DNA of 64,000 nt from Bacillota bacterium (GTDB lineage: Bacteria > Bacillota > UBA4882 > UBA8346): positions 124,001 to 188,000 of the forward strand of contig JAEZFP010000033.1 in assembly GCA_023417475.1 (NCBI GenBank), read 5' to 3'. Each line of letters opens with the position of its first letter. The stretch's first letter is position 1. Below are positions 17,663 to 25,236 of the stretch, piece by piece. The notes beneath the pieces are model-generated. The model was not told the DNA's origin. It searched no databases and saw only the letters and a program-made list of their open reading frames with translations. Both the position numbers and the translations under genes were made by a program.

Positions 17663-19171
17663 ATGGATGTTTTTAGTAACTTACTGCAAGGTTTTGCCGC
17701 TGCGATTACACCCTACAATTTATTATTTGCCTTTTTAGGGGCGCTTATCGGCACTGCGATTGGAGTTTTGCCCGGATTGGGACCGGCAGCGACAATTGCC
17801 ATGTTGCTTCCGATAACATATTGGACGCCGCCTTTGCCGGCAATTATTATGTTGGCGGGGATTTATTACGGTTCAATGTACGGTGGTTCCACGACTTCGA
17901 TTCTTCTAAATATTCCGGGAGAAGCATCATCGGTGGTGACATGCGTCGATGGAAACAAAATGGCCCAGAAAGGACGAGCCGGAGCGGCTTTGGGGATTGC
18001 GGCCATTAGTTCGTTTGTGGCCGGCACTGGAGCAATTATTGGGTTGACATTGTTTGGCCCGCCATTGGCGAGTTTTGCCCTGCAGTTCGGTCCGGCGGAA
18101 AAATTTGCGCTGGCTTTTGTCGGACTCATGTTGGCGGTTACGATGTCGGGGGGGTCCAAAATCAAAGGCTTTATTATGGTGATGATGGGCATTTTTTTAG
18201 CAACGGTTGGTGAAGATCCCATCACCGGCACGCTCCGGTTCACTTATGGAATCTCCGGACTCGAAAGCGGATTTGATTTTGTAACGTTAGCGATGGGGAT
18301 ATTCGGGATCGGCGAGATTTTATATTCGATGGATTCGATGGAGAAAACAGAAATTATCAAAACGAAGATTCGGAATATCTTTCCGACGCTCCAAGATTTA
18401 ATCCGTTCAAGGGGAGCAATTTTCCGCGGAACGGTTTTGGGTTTTCTTTTCGGAGTGATTCCCGGGGGCGGGGCGACCATTTCTTCGGTAACTTCATATG
18501 CTCTGGAACGGAAAGTATCCAAACATCCCGAAGAGTTCGGTGAAGGTGCGATTGAAGGTGTGGCCGGCCCGGAAGCGGCTAACAATGCTGCTTCGAGTTC
18601 TTCATTCATTCCCATGTTGACGCTGGGCATTCCCGGAACTGCGGCAACTTCGATCATCTTCACCGCGATGGTGATGAAAGGCGTGACGCCCGGTCCGTTT
18701 TTAGCCAGTACGCATCCGGAGGTTTTTTGGGGTGTTATCGCGTCGATGTATATTGGGAATATCATGTTGCTCTTTTTGAATCTCCCATTGGTGGGGATTT
18801 GGGTTCAGATGCTTAAAATACCTTATTATGTATTATGCCCTTTAATTATCCTTTTTTCGACTATTGGCGTTTACAGTACGAATAATAACCCTTTCGACAT
18901 TATTGTAATGCTGATGTTTGGAGTTGTTGGCTATCTTTTAAAGAAATTCAAGTTTTCATCAAGCGCTTTAATGATTGCCTTTGTACTGGCGGATCTGATT
19001 GAAAATTCTTTACGACAAGCGCTCTTAATTTCCGGAGGAGATTTGCGCATATTGGTGACCCGTCCCATTTCGGGTGCAATCTTTGGCTGCTTTGGGCTGA
19101 TAGTTGTAGTTCAAGTCATTTTCAAAGTCTGGTTGCGCTTGCGACAGGCAAAAAGCATTAAGACAGCCTGA
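17663..19171 (+). CDS. tripartite tricarboxylate transporter large membrane subunit (TctA family)
   Basis: A 502-residue permease with about 12 transmembrane segments. The two duplicated signature loops are clear: GVLPGLGPAATIAMLLP near residues 32-48 and GVIPGGGATISS near 266-277, along with YYGSMYGGSTTSILLNIPGE near residue 68-87. TctA forms the transport path in the inner membrane with TctB. AGGAG lies just before the ATG. The next gene is an M29-like enzyme that likely acts on the imported compound. Confidence 0.93.
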   Translation: MDVFSNLLQGFAAAITPYNLLFAFLGALIGTAIGVLPGLGPAATIAMLLPITYWTPPLPAIIMLAGIYYGSMYGGSTTSILLNIPGEASSVVTCVDGNKMAQKGRAGAALGIAAISSFVAGTGAIIGLTLFGPPLASFALQFGPAEKFALAFVGLMLAVTMSGGSKIKGFIMVMMGIFLATVGEDPITGTLRFTYGISGLESGFDFVTLAMGIFGIGEILYSMDSMEKTEIIKTKIRNIFPTLQDLIRSRGAIFRGTVLGFLFGVIPGGGATISSVTSYALERKVSKHPEEFGEGAIEGVAGPEAANNAASSSSFIPMLTLGIPGTAATSIIFTAMVMKGVTPGPFLASTHPEVFWGVIASMYIGNIMLLFLNLPLVGIWVQMLKIPYYVLCPLIILFSTIGVYSTNNNPFDIIVMLMFGVVGYLLKKFKFSSSALMIAFVLADLIENSLRQALLISGGDLRILVTRPISGAIFGCFGLIVVVQVIFKVWLRLRQAKSIKTA

Positions 19172-19226
19172 GTGTAGTCACATGTTTCAAATCTATAAGC
19201 AAATTGAATAAAAGGAGTGGTTCACG

Positions 19227-20237
19227 ATGTCCAACGAAATCATTCACATCATGCGGTTTGCACGGAATGCCGTCCAAGAGGCATTCATCGAGCAACCGGG
19301 CAACAAAAATCCTTTGAAAATCGGCGATAAGATTCTCATTTTAGCTGACGACGACACGAATCCTTCTATTTGGCAGGCATTTTTCATCGCGTTGAAAGAC
19401 GCCGGACTGGAACCGGCGGTGATGATTATCAGTAGGCTGGATTATGATTATGCCAGTCCGCCGGAGTTGGTTGTCAAAACGATGGAGATCGCCGACGGCA
19501 CGATGTATTTGACCAACACCGGCATGAATCACGGCGTGGTTGGACTACGCATGAGTGAGTTGGGCAAGAAAAATTTCTTTGGTGAGGATTTAACCGTCGA
19601 AATGATGACCAGGGGTTGGCGCTGGTTTGAAAAGGATATCGTCGCTGATTGGCAAGGTTGGGGTAAAAAAATCCGTACCGCTACGCAAGGAGGAAAACTC
19701 GTCCATATCACGGCGCCCGGCGGCACCGATTTGACGGTAGAGGTTGGAGACCGTCCCCATATGGGGACGCCGGGATGCACTTTGTTTTTATCGAAAGTTT
19801 GTAATCTCGGCCCCAGTGAAAATCATATTGGGTTGCCAAATGAAAACGCAGGAAACGGAGTCATAGTTGCGGACTTAAGCATTCATCATATTGGCGCCAT
19901 TAAAAATCCGATCACCTTTCATGTCCAAAACGGCAGGATTACACAGATTGAAGGAAGCATGGACGGAGTTGAATTTGAAGAATGGCTGAAAAAATACGGC
20001 GATGAAAACGCCTGGCGTTTATGCGAATTAGCAGTCGGCACCAATAAATGGGCACGGTTCACGGGGATTATGCGCGAAGACCGCAAGATCTGGGGCGCAG
20101 TTCATCTTGGCTTCGGCCAAAACCTTGATGTCGGCGGGTTGATTCCAAGTAATCTCCACTGGGATTTGGTTATCAATAATGCCACCGTGACCCTGGACGG
20201 CAAGACAATTATCGAAAAAGGCAAGATAAGTTTATAA
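19227..20237 (+). CDS. M29-like metalloenzyme (aminopeptidase T / NicX-like)
   Basis: A 336-residue protein of the thermophilic-aminopeptidase (M29) superfamily, which also includes 2,5-dihydroxypyridine dioxygenase NicX. Candidate metal ligands lie in the C-terminal third: a Glu-rich stretch, AVHLGFGQN near residue 293 and the final SNLHWDLVI, a His-x-Asp near residue 310. AAAGGAG precedes the ATG. The context (enoate reductase-like flavoprotein, carboxylate transporter, own regulator) suits ring cleavage or peptide-bond-like hydrolysis of an imported carboxylate rather than general peptide turnover. Aminopeptidase and dioxygenase activities cannot be told apart here. Confidence 0.72.
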   Translation: MSNEIIHIMRFARNAVQEAFIEQPGNKNPLKIGDKILILADDDTNPSIWQAFFIALKDAGLEPAVMIISRLDYDYASPPELVVKTMEIADGTMYLTNTGMNHGVVGLRMSELGKKNFFGEDLTVEMMTRGWRWFEKDIVADWQGWGKKIRTATQGGKLVHITAPGGTDLTVEVGDRPHMGTPGCTLFLSKVCNLGPSENHIGLPNENAGNGVIVADLSIHHIGAIKNPITFHVQNGRITQIEGSMDGVEFEEWLKKYGDENAWRLCELAVGTNKWARFTGIMREDRKIWGAVHLGFGQNLDVGGLIPSNLHWDLVINNATVTLDGKTIIEKGKISL

Positions 20238-20304
20238 ATACTCTAGGGCAAGTCCGTAGTATTACGTTGTATGTAGTTGCGCCATGACAGAAACGTCTAA
20301 CGCA

Positions 20305-20337
20305 AGCAAAACCCCATTGATTTGGGGTTTTGTTATA
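20305..20337 (+). terminator. terminator of the carboxylate cluster
   Basis: CAAAACCCC and GGGGTTTTG form a perfect 9-bp stem with an 8-base loop and a short T-rich tail, 70 bases after the M29-like gene. Confidence 0.8.
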
Positions 20338-20445
20338 ATATGCGCACTTATCCGCAATCCATCGTCCGATGTTGCCCTGAACCCAATAGGTTCTTTGAAT
20401 CTCACCGAATGAAACATCCGGGTATATACTAAACCCGAGAGGACG

Positions 20446-21825
20446 GTGTTTACCTTGGAGGATAACGGACTAACGGGTAAAGTGATCTGGCCTTTTGATC
20501 CCGACTATGAACGGGCCCGGCAGGAATATAACCGGGCGATCAATGCCTTTCCGGTCGCGATTGTCTATTGTTTTAATCAGCGGGATGTGGCCAACGCCAT
20601 CCAGTGGGCGCAACAACATCAGATACGGTTGCGCGTCCGCTCCGGCGGGCATAACTACACCGGTTATTCCACCGGAACGGGGACGCTGGTCATTGATACG
20701 ACGTATCTGAATCGGATTGAAGTCGATACCGATAATGATGTGGTGACGGTCGGAGCGGGAACTCGTTTGCGAAAATTATATGATATTTTGTATCGGCATG
20801 GTTATGCGTTTCCGGGCGGGACGTGCCCCACCGTCGCCATCGCCGGTTTGGTTTTAGGCGGCGGAATCGGCTTATCCACCCGTCTGTTGGGACTGACCAG
20901 CGATAGTTTGATTGAGGCGGAAATGGTCAATGCCAACGGGGAGGTCATCATTGCCAATCAAAAACGGAATCCGGATCTGTTTTGGGCGTTGCGGGGAGCG
21001 GGAGGGGGAAATTTCGGCGTAGTCACCTCCTTCACCTTCGCCTTAAAAAAGAAGGTGGATAAAATCACCGTGATCCAACTCAAGTGGGACCATAATCGAC
21101 CGGCCCGGTTTGAGTTTTTACGGATCTGGCAGGATTGGTTGGAAAATTTGGATTCGCGGATCAGTGCCTTCGGTCGCGTGTATCAAGAAGGCGTTTTCTT
21201 TTTTGCCTTCTTTTATGGTCTGCCCGAAGCGGCCGAGGCAATCCTGGCGCCGATTTTGAGCATATCCGGTCTGACGCTGCGCAGCATCGAATATGTCGAT
21301 TACATTGACGCCATCAACATGATCGGGAGTATCTATCCGCGGAGCGATCGCTTCGTCGACACCGGCCGATTTGTTTACCGACAGCTTGACCGGAATGAAC
21401 TTGAAAATATTATTGAACTATTGGATAACGCTCCATCTGACACGGATTCGCTTATTAAAGTCTACTCGTTGGGCGGAGCGGTCGATGCGGTAAGTTCGGA
21501 TAAGACAGCTTATTATTACCGGATGGCCAAATATATCATAGCCATCTCCTCAAGCTGGAGAACGCAGGACGAGGCGTTAATCAATAAGCTATGGGTGGCC
21601 CAAGGGTTTCGATATATTAAAAAGCTCACTTGCGGTTCATATGTCAATTTTCCCTACCGTAGACTGGCGGATTACCTGATGGCTTATTACGGGCGGCATG
21701 TGAAAGTGTTGCAAAAGATTAAGCTGCGTTACGATCCACGGAATATATTCAGTTTTCCACAGGGTATCAGACCGCTTTACCGTGTTGAGAAAGGGCGGAT
21801 TGATGGTGAATACTCCCATGGATAG
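20446..21825 (+). CDS. FAD-linked oxidase of the BBE-like (VAO) family
   Basis: A 459-residue flavoprotein. FAD_binding_4 domain at residues about 35-175: RSGGHNYTGYS carries the His, and PGGTCPTVAIAG the Cys, that in BBE-like enzymes bind FAD through two covalent bonds; GGGIGLSTRLLGL and GAGGGNFGVVT follow. The C-terminal BBE motif is visible (NFPYRRLADYLMAYYG and YDPRNIFSFPQGI). Such enzymes oxidise sugars, alkaloids or similar alcohols using oxygen or another acceptor. The start is GTG 20446 or TTG 20455; GAGAGGA at 20437 suits the second slightly better. No signal peptide. Monocistronic, with its own terminator. Confidence 0.88.
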   Translation: MFTLEDNGLTGKVIWPFDPDYERARQEYNRAINAFPVAIVYCFNQRDVANAIQWAQQHQIRLRVRSGGHNYTGYSTGTGTLVIDTTYLNRIEVDTDNDVVTVGAGTRLRKLYDILYRHGYAFPGGTCPTVAIAGLVLGGGIGLSTRLLGLTSDSLIEAEMVNANGEVIIANQKRNPDLFWALRGAGGGNFGVVTSFTFALKKKVDKITVIQLKWDHNRPARFEFLRIWQDWLENLDSRISAFGRVYQEGVFFFAFFYGLPEAAEAILAPILSISGLTLRSIEYVDYIDAINMIGSIYPRSDRFVDTGRFVYRQLDRNELENIIELLDNAPSDTDSLIKVYSLGGAVDAVSSDKTAYYYRMAKYIIAISSSWRTQDEALINKLWVAQGFRYIKKLTCGSYVNFPYRRLADYLMAYYGRHVKVLQKIKLRYDPRNIFSFPQGIRPLYRVEKGRIDGEYSHG

Positions 21826-21845
21826 TATGAACTTGGGAGTTTACA

Positions 21846-21877
21846 ACAAAGTCCGGATCACTTGATCCGGACTTTGT
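21846..21877. terminator. bidirectional terminator between BBE and methyltransferase genes
   Basis: AAAGTCCGGATC and GATCCGGACTTT pair perfectly around a 4-base loop, with T tracts on both strands, between two convergent genes. Confidence 0.88.
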
Positions 21878-21885
21878 TATTCGGT

Positions 21886-22473
21886 TTAAATCACTTCGCC
21901 TGACAACCGGTCTTTTTCCCAGATTCCAACGAAAAAATCACCACATAAACCGGAACTGTTTAAGGCGCCAACGCATTCCAAGTGAGTCCGCCAGTCACGA
22001 AAAGCGGATCGAATCTGTTCAGCGGTTATTTGATGAAGGTGACCAAGATACGGCTGGATATTTACCCATTCAAAGATTCGTACCAAATCAGCCACTTCTT
22101 TGGCCGCGTTTAACACGCGTTCCGGAGATTCCACATGTTGTAAGCAATTGTAAATCCAAGCCTCATCCCAATGGCCGTCATTTTTTGAGAGATCCTCAGC
22201 TCGCTTGATAATCCGGTGGATGCCCACATGCTGATAGCCTTCCTCAAGATGGCCGAAATCAAGCGGGTCAAGCGCGGTCCCGCTCTTCACGGGTATCCGC
22301 TGCAGGAGGGAAAAGGGACCCGAACCGATGTCGATTACGCGGTGATTGGGTCGGCCTTCGCTTACGCGAATAAATCCAGCCACCAAATCCGATTTGGCTT
22401 GCTCCCAGTCATGCTGATTTATTTCAGTTAACCACCAGTTGCGCTCATAGATTTGCGCCTCAGTCCAATTCAT
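21886..22473 (-). CDS. class I SAM-dependent methyltransferase-like protein
   Basis: A 195-residue protein with a Rossmann-type SAM motif I, HRVIDIGSGPFSLLQRI near residues 44-60, followed by an acidic residue after the next strand (TALDPLD) and a DEAWIYNCLQHVESP segment near 103-117 typical of the motif IV region. No substrate-specific domain is recognised. GGGGAGGA lies upstream of the ATG. Single gene, minus strand. The acceptor is unknown. Confidence 0.8.
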   Translation of the reverse strand: MNWTEAQIYERNWWLTEINQHDWEQAKSDLVAGFIRVSEGRPNHRVIDIGSGPFSLLQRIPVKSGTALDPLDFGHLEEGYQHVGIHRIIKRAEDLSKNDGHWDEAWIYNCLQHVESPERVLNAAKEVADLVRIFEWVNIQPYLGHLHQITAEQIRSAFRDWRTHLECVGALNSSGLCGDFFVGIWEKDRLSGEVI

Positions 22474-22524
22474 TTGTGATCATCCTCCCCAATAACCCTC
22501 GCTTTTTTAAAAAGAGGCGTTTAG

Positions 22525-22643
22525 CAAGCCACTGAAAAACCTCCGCTCTGAAAGATTGACCTACAATAGATAGTGAGTCGCTTGGTTTAGGCTATCAATA
22601 TATTGTAGGTTAATGTTATTTCGAGCAGTTTTTCAGTGGCCTC
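22525..22643. repeat. palindromic MITE-like element, copy 1
   Basis: Outer arms GCCACTGAAAAAC (from 22528) and GTTTTTCAGTGGC (to 22640) are perfectly inverted; an inner stem is built from ATTGACCTACAATA and the facing ATATTGTAGGTTAAT. The element matches that at 51311 at about nine positions in ten. The flanks share TTTAG with one further mismatch, a possible decayed target duplication. It lies between the methyltransferase gene and the next plus-strand genes and carries no reading frame. Confidence 0.85.
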
Positions 22644-22693
22644 TTTAGAAGGGCTAATTTTTAAATAATAGATATGTGGGAGATGTGCATCGT

Positions 22694-22852
22694 ATGCAGT
22701 CTCAATCCATTGTTTGCCGGAAGGTATTACACGGCATACTGGAAAAATACCGAGATAACTTTAAATCCGGCGTACTCAAAATGTTATTTTCCTGTGAAAC
22801 TTTTCAGAATTTTACCGATAATCATCAAAGAAGAATTTTGGTCCTTGCTTGA
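22694..22852 (+). CDS. possible 52-residue small protein
   Basis: A short frame beginning MQSQSIVCRKVLHG with GGGAGA about 11 bases upstream, ending 29 bases before the ATG of the next gene. Composition (Phe, Lys, Arg, Cys; helical pattern) looks protein-like but no family is recognised. It is in another frame from the following gene and could be an eroded N-terminal piece of it or an independent small gene. Confidence 0.3.
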   Translation: MQSQSIVCRKVLHGILEKYRDNFKSGVLKMLFSCETFQNFTDNHQRRILVLA

Positions 22853-22881
22853 TCATCCCAGGGAACAAGGATGTGTATTGG

Positions 22882-24027
22882 ATGCGGAAACGCTACAGTT
22901 CGATTGATCCGGCCAAACGGATATGGAATATGATGAAATTGATTGTCTCATCATGGTACCGGTCGTGCCATGATATCCTGACGAAAGAAAGTTCAAAACC
23001 AAAGATTGATCCGATCTTTGAAATACCGAAAGAAGAGGCCACCCCGGAATTTTTTAAAGAATTGCTCGAAACATCGGCTTTTGCTAAAGGGTTTACCCGC
23101 AATGAAGATATTCAAGATACCGCCCCAGGGGCAGAAGTAACTGAGATAAAGCTTGTCGCAGTCATTGAAGATACGGAATCTATCGAAGAAACGGTTGCGC
23201 TAGCAACAACGGTGATCGCAGCGGTTGAAAGAGCCGAAGCAGTGGCAGTCATTGAGGATACGGAACCTATCGAAGAAACGGTTGCGCTAGCAGCAACGGT
23301 GATCGCAGCTGCGAAAACCGAATCAAACCCCTTTGCCAAGGCCCGGCAGAAAATCTTGAAGTTGATGGAGACCGGCCAATGGGCGAATGTTTCCGCAAAG
23401 ACCGCCGATAAAGGTGAAACGATCGCAGCGGCGGAGGATTCGGAGCCAGACCGGTTGGATCTTGCATTTGTCGCCGCGGTGCGGAAGAAAGTATTGAAAT
23501 TGATCGACATGGAGAAATGGACACCAGTTGTCGAGACCATTGCGGAAGTTGATGAAGTTGAAGCGCCGGAAGAACTGGAAATAGCAGAAGCGACCCGGTT
23601 GTTGGATCTTGCGTTGGCGGCTGAAACGCGGGAGAAAATCCTGACGCTGATGGAGTCGGGGCAATGGACGGTCGCGGAGGACACTACGTTTAATTGTCTG
23701 AAAGAGTTCGGAGCCTCCGCCAATGAAATTTGTGAAGCCCCCAATACTTACGATGAAGATTACATCGTGATGTTTTTGAGCTTATACAGTAAGTTATCAT
23801 ACCTGTACGCTTTTTGCCTCAACCGCCGTCAAAGCCATCGGGCGTCCAAGGTAGCGTTGCTGGCCCCCTATATTCAAACCAATCCTTCGAAAGAACTGAT
23901 CGAAGCTTGCGAAGCAATTGCGCGACTGCGTTATGAACAAAAATTGCCGGTGGTCTCATTAACGGTTGAAGAATGTTTTCAGGATGCGGTTAAAGTAGCG
24001 CTGGAGGCGGGTGTATTGCCGAGCTGA
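22882..24027 (+). CDS. hypothetical acidic repeat protein
   Basis: A 381-residue soluble acidic protein of unknown function. Its middle is built of internal repeats: a 30-36-residue unit with VAVIEDTE..EETVALA..VIAA occurs twice (about residues 92-145), and a unit around KILKLMETGQWA occurs three times (about 158, 203 and 255). The C-terminal 100 residues are non-repetitive, helical and cysteine-containing (FLSLYSKLSYLYAFCLNRR). The start at 22882 has AAGGAT nine bases upstream; an in-frame TTG at 22849 is an alternative. No signal peptide. The repeat units differ enough to be old, with near-identical DNA only in the first pair, suggesting a recent duplication there. Confidence 0.7.
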   Translation: MRKRYSSIDPAKRIWNMMKLIVSSWYRSCHDILTKESSKPKIDPIFEIPKEEATPEFFKELLETSAFAKGFTRNEDIQDTAPGAEVTEIKLVAVIEDTESIEETVALATTVIAAVERAEAVAVIEDTEPIEETVALAATVIAAAKTESNPFAKARQKILKLMETGQWANVSAKTADKGETIAAAEDSEPDRLDLAFVAAVRKKVLKLIDMEKWTPVVETIAEVDEVEAPEELEIAEATRLLDLALAAETREKILTLMESGQWTVAEDTTFNCLKEFGASANEICEAPNTYDEDYIVMFLSLYSKLSYLYAFCLNRRQSHRASKVALLAPYIQTNPSKELIEACEAIARLRYEQKLPVVSLTVEECFQDAVKVALEAGVLPS

Positions 24028-24059
24028 GCTTTGTTTTTTGGATTTGTAGATATTTAGCT

Positions 24060-24090
24060 AAAACTCTTGAGTCTGCTCAAGAGTTTTTTC
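24060..24090 (+). terminator. terminator after the repeat protein gene
   Basis: AAAACTCTTGAG and CTCAAGAGTTTT form a perfect stem around a 4-base loop and end in a T run, 33 bases after the stop. Confidence 0.88.
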
Positions 24091-24129
24091 GATCAAAAAA
24101 ATGATCGATGCTACTTTTTTGTAATCCCG

Positions 24130-24594
24130 TTACGTTGTTTGCCGGCGGTACACCGTATAGGGAATTTCCAAAACAACCTCATTTTGATAGGAAGTTTGCT
24201 CAAGGTCTTTAGCCAACAGCGAAAAACAATAATCGGACTGGATCTCTCCGAATTCGATTCGCATTTCCGGTTCAAGCCCCCACAGTTCGATTGTGACTAA
24301 AAAGGTCGCCGCCATCGTCTCCAGCCGCAGCAAATCATCGTAAGCTAAAAAGTAGCATTTAAGTAACAATTGACCGTCGACCACTAAAAAGTTACGGTAA
24401 ATCCGGGCGTTAAGTTTATTGACCTTGATTACTTCATGATCGATCCGGCAATTGGGGTGGGAAAGCAATAAAATCTGGTCATTGCGGGCGTGAACTACGC
24501 TTTCAAACGCGATTTGGTCTTCGCGTCGTTTTTGATTGGCCTTCGGAAATAGACGGGAAAGCCAACGGTTCGGTTTGGGAATGTTGTTTGCCAA
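24130..24594 (-). CDS. hypothetical protein at end of glycosylation island
   Basis: A 154-residue protein without a recognised domain. I place the start at the TTG at 24594 because AAAGGGGA lies 8 bases upstream and because a terminator (24614-24646) separates it from the DUF6385 gene; a longer frame to 24678 would run through that terminator. The protein starts basic (NNIPKPNRWLSRLFPK) and then alternates strands (ILLLSHPNCRIDHEVIKV, FLVVDGQLLLKCYFLAYDD), suggesting a beta-rich fold, perhaps with a surface or coat role like its neighbours. Function unknown. Confidence 0.6.
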   Translation of the reverse strand: MANNIPKPNRWLSRLFPKANQKRREDQIAFESVVHARNDQILLLSHPNCRIDHEVIKVNKLNARIYRNFLVVDGQLLLKCYFLAYDDLLRLETMAATFLVTIELWGLEPEMRIEFGEIQSDYCFSLLAKDLEQTSYQNEVVLEIPYTVYRRQTT

Positions 24595-24613
24595 GGTAAC
24601 GATCCCCTTTGAG

Positions 24614-24646
24614 GAAAAAATGAAGGGTGTGCCGAAGGTACACCCC
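24614..24646 (-). terminator. terminator of the DUF6385 gene
   Basis: On the minus strand GGGTGT and ACACCC pair around an 8-base loop and are followed by a T-rich tract. It lies 11 bases past the stop of the DUF6385 gene. Confidence 0.75.
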
Positions 24647-24656
24647 CATTTCCATT

Positions 24657-25121
24657 CTAACTTTGAGTTTGATACCAAGCAACCAATGACGAAGTATCAA
24701 CTGCGGCTTGATACGCAATGGCCGCATAGCGCAGATAGGTCTTAGTGACTAAGGTGGCGAGATTTCCTGATTGGACCACGGTCGCCGTAGTATCGTCTTT
24801 CCAATACGTAATGCCGTCGGGACTGACTTGAATTTTAAAACGAAGATCGGAGCTGGGGTAGACTGCAAAGGTGACCATCGTATCCTGGGAGACATCAACG
24901 CCGTTCACCGGCCAGAGGCTGAATCCGGTCGAATTCACCGTTAGCGCCGTTGTGGAACTGGCGGTAGCATGGCCGGCGATAATATTACTTAGAGCACCGG
25001 TAACAACCACCCGACCGATATCATCCACCAGGACCGAAGTTAAGGTTCCGCCGCTGGTTTGACCGTATATGGTAGCACGCAAATCGCTGGCATCATAGTC
25101 GAAAACATAGTTATTTGGCAA
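24657..25121 (-). CDS. DUF6385-type beta-rich protein
   Basis: A 154-residue protein. Its first half (LRATIYGQ, VLVDDIGRVVVTG) resembles short repeats seen upstream of DUF6385 modules, and its second half is a Ser/Thr/Val-rich beta domain (DTMVTFAVYPSS, FKIQVSPDGITYWKDD) resembling DUF6385. The same module ends the SPOCS-like protein at 28927. The start is a TTG with AAGGAG nine bases upstream. No signal peptide. Such proteins are common in spore-forming Bacillota and often sit with glycosyltransferases; an outer spore or cell-surface role is inferred. Confidence 0.68.
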   Translation of the reverse strand: MPNNYVFDYDASDLRATIYGQTSGGTLTSVLVDDIGRVVVTGALSNIIAGHATASSTTALTVNSTGFSLWPVNGVDVSQDTMVTFAVYPSSDLRFKIQVSPDGITYWKDDTTATVVQSGNLATLVTKTYLRYAAIAYQAAVDTSSLVAWYQTQS

Positions 25122-25236
25122 CGAAAGTCACTCCTTATCAATTCAGTTGACCGTCCCATGAAGTTTTGGACGACAATATAATCTATTAAGAATATAAGAA
25201 AATGTACTAAGGATATAGGCATTTTGGGATGTATCG

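Noticed and set aside
22674..22907. Frame MWEMCIVCSL... overlapping the small ORF at 22694
   Set aside because: No family resemblance and overlapped by two better candidates in other frames.
23112..23744. Ser/Ala-rich minus-strand frame opposite the repeat protein
   Set aside because: Antisense of a repetitive acidic coding region; no start signal.
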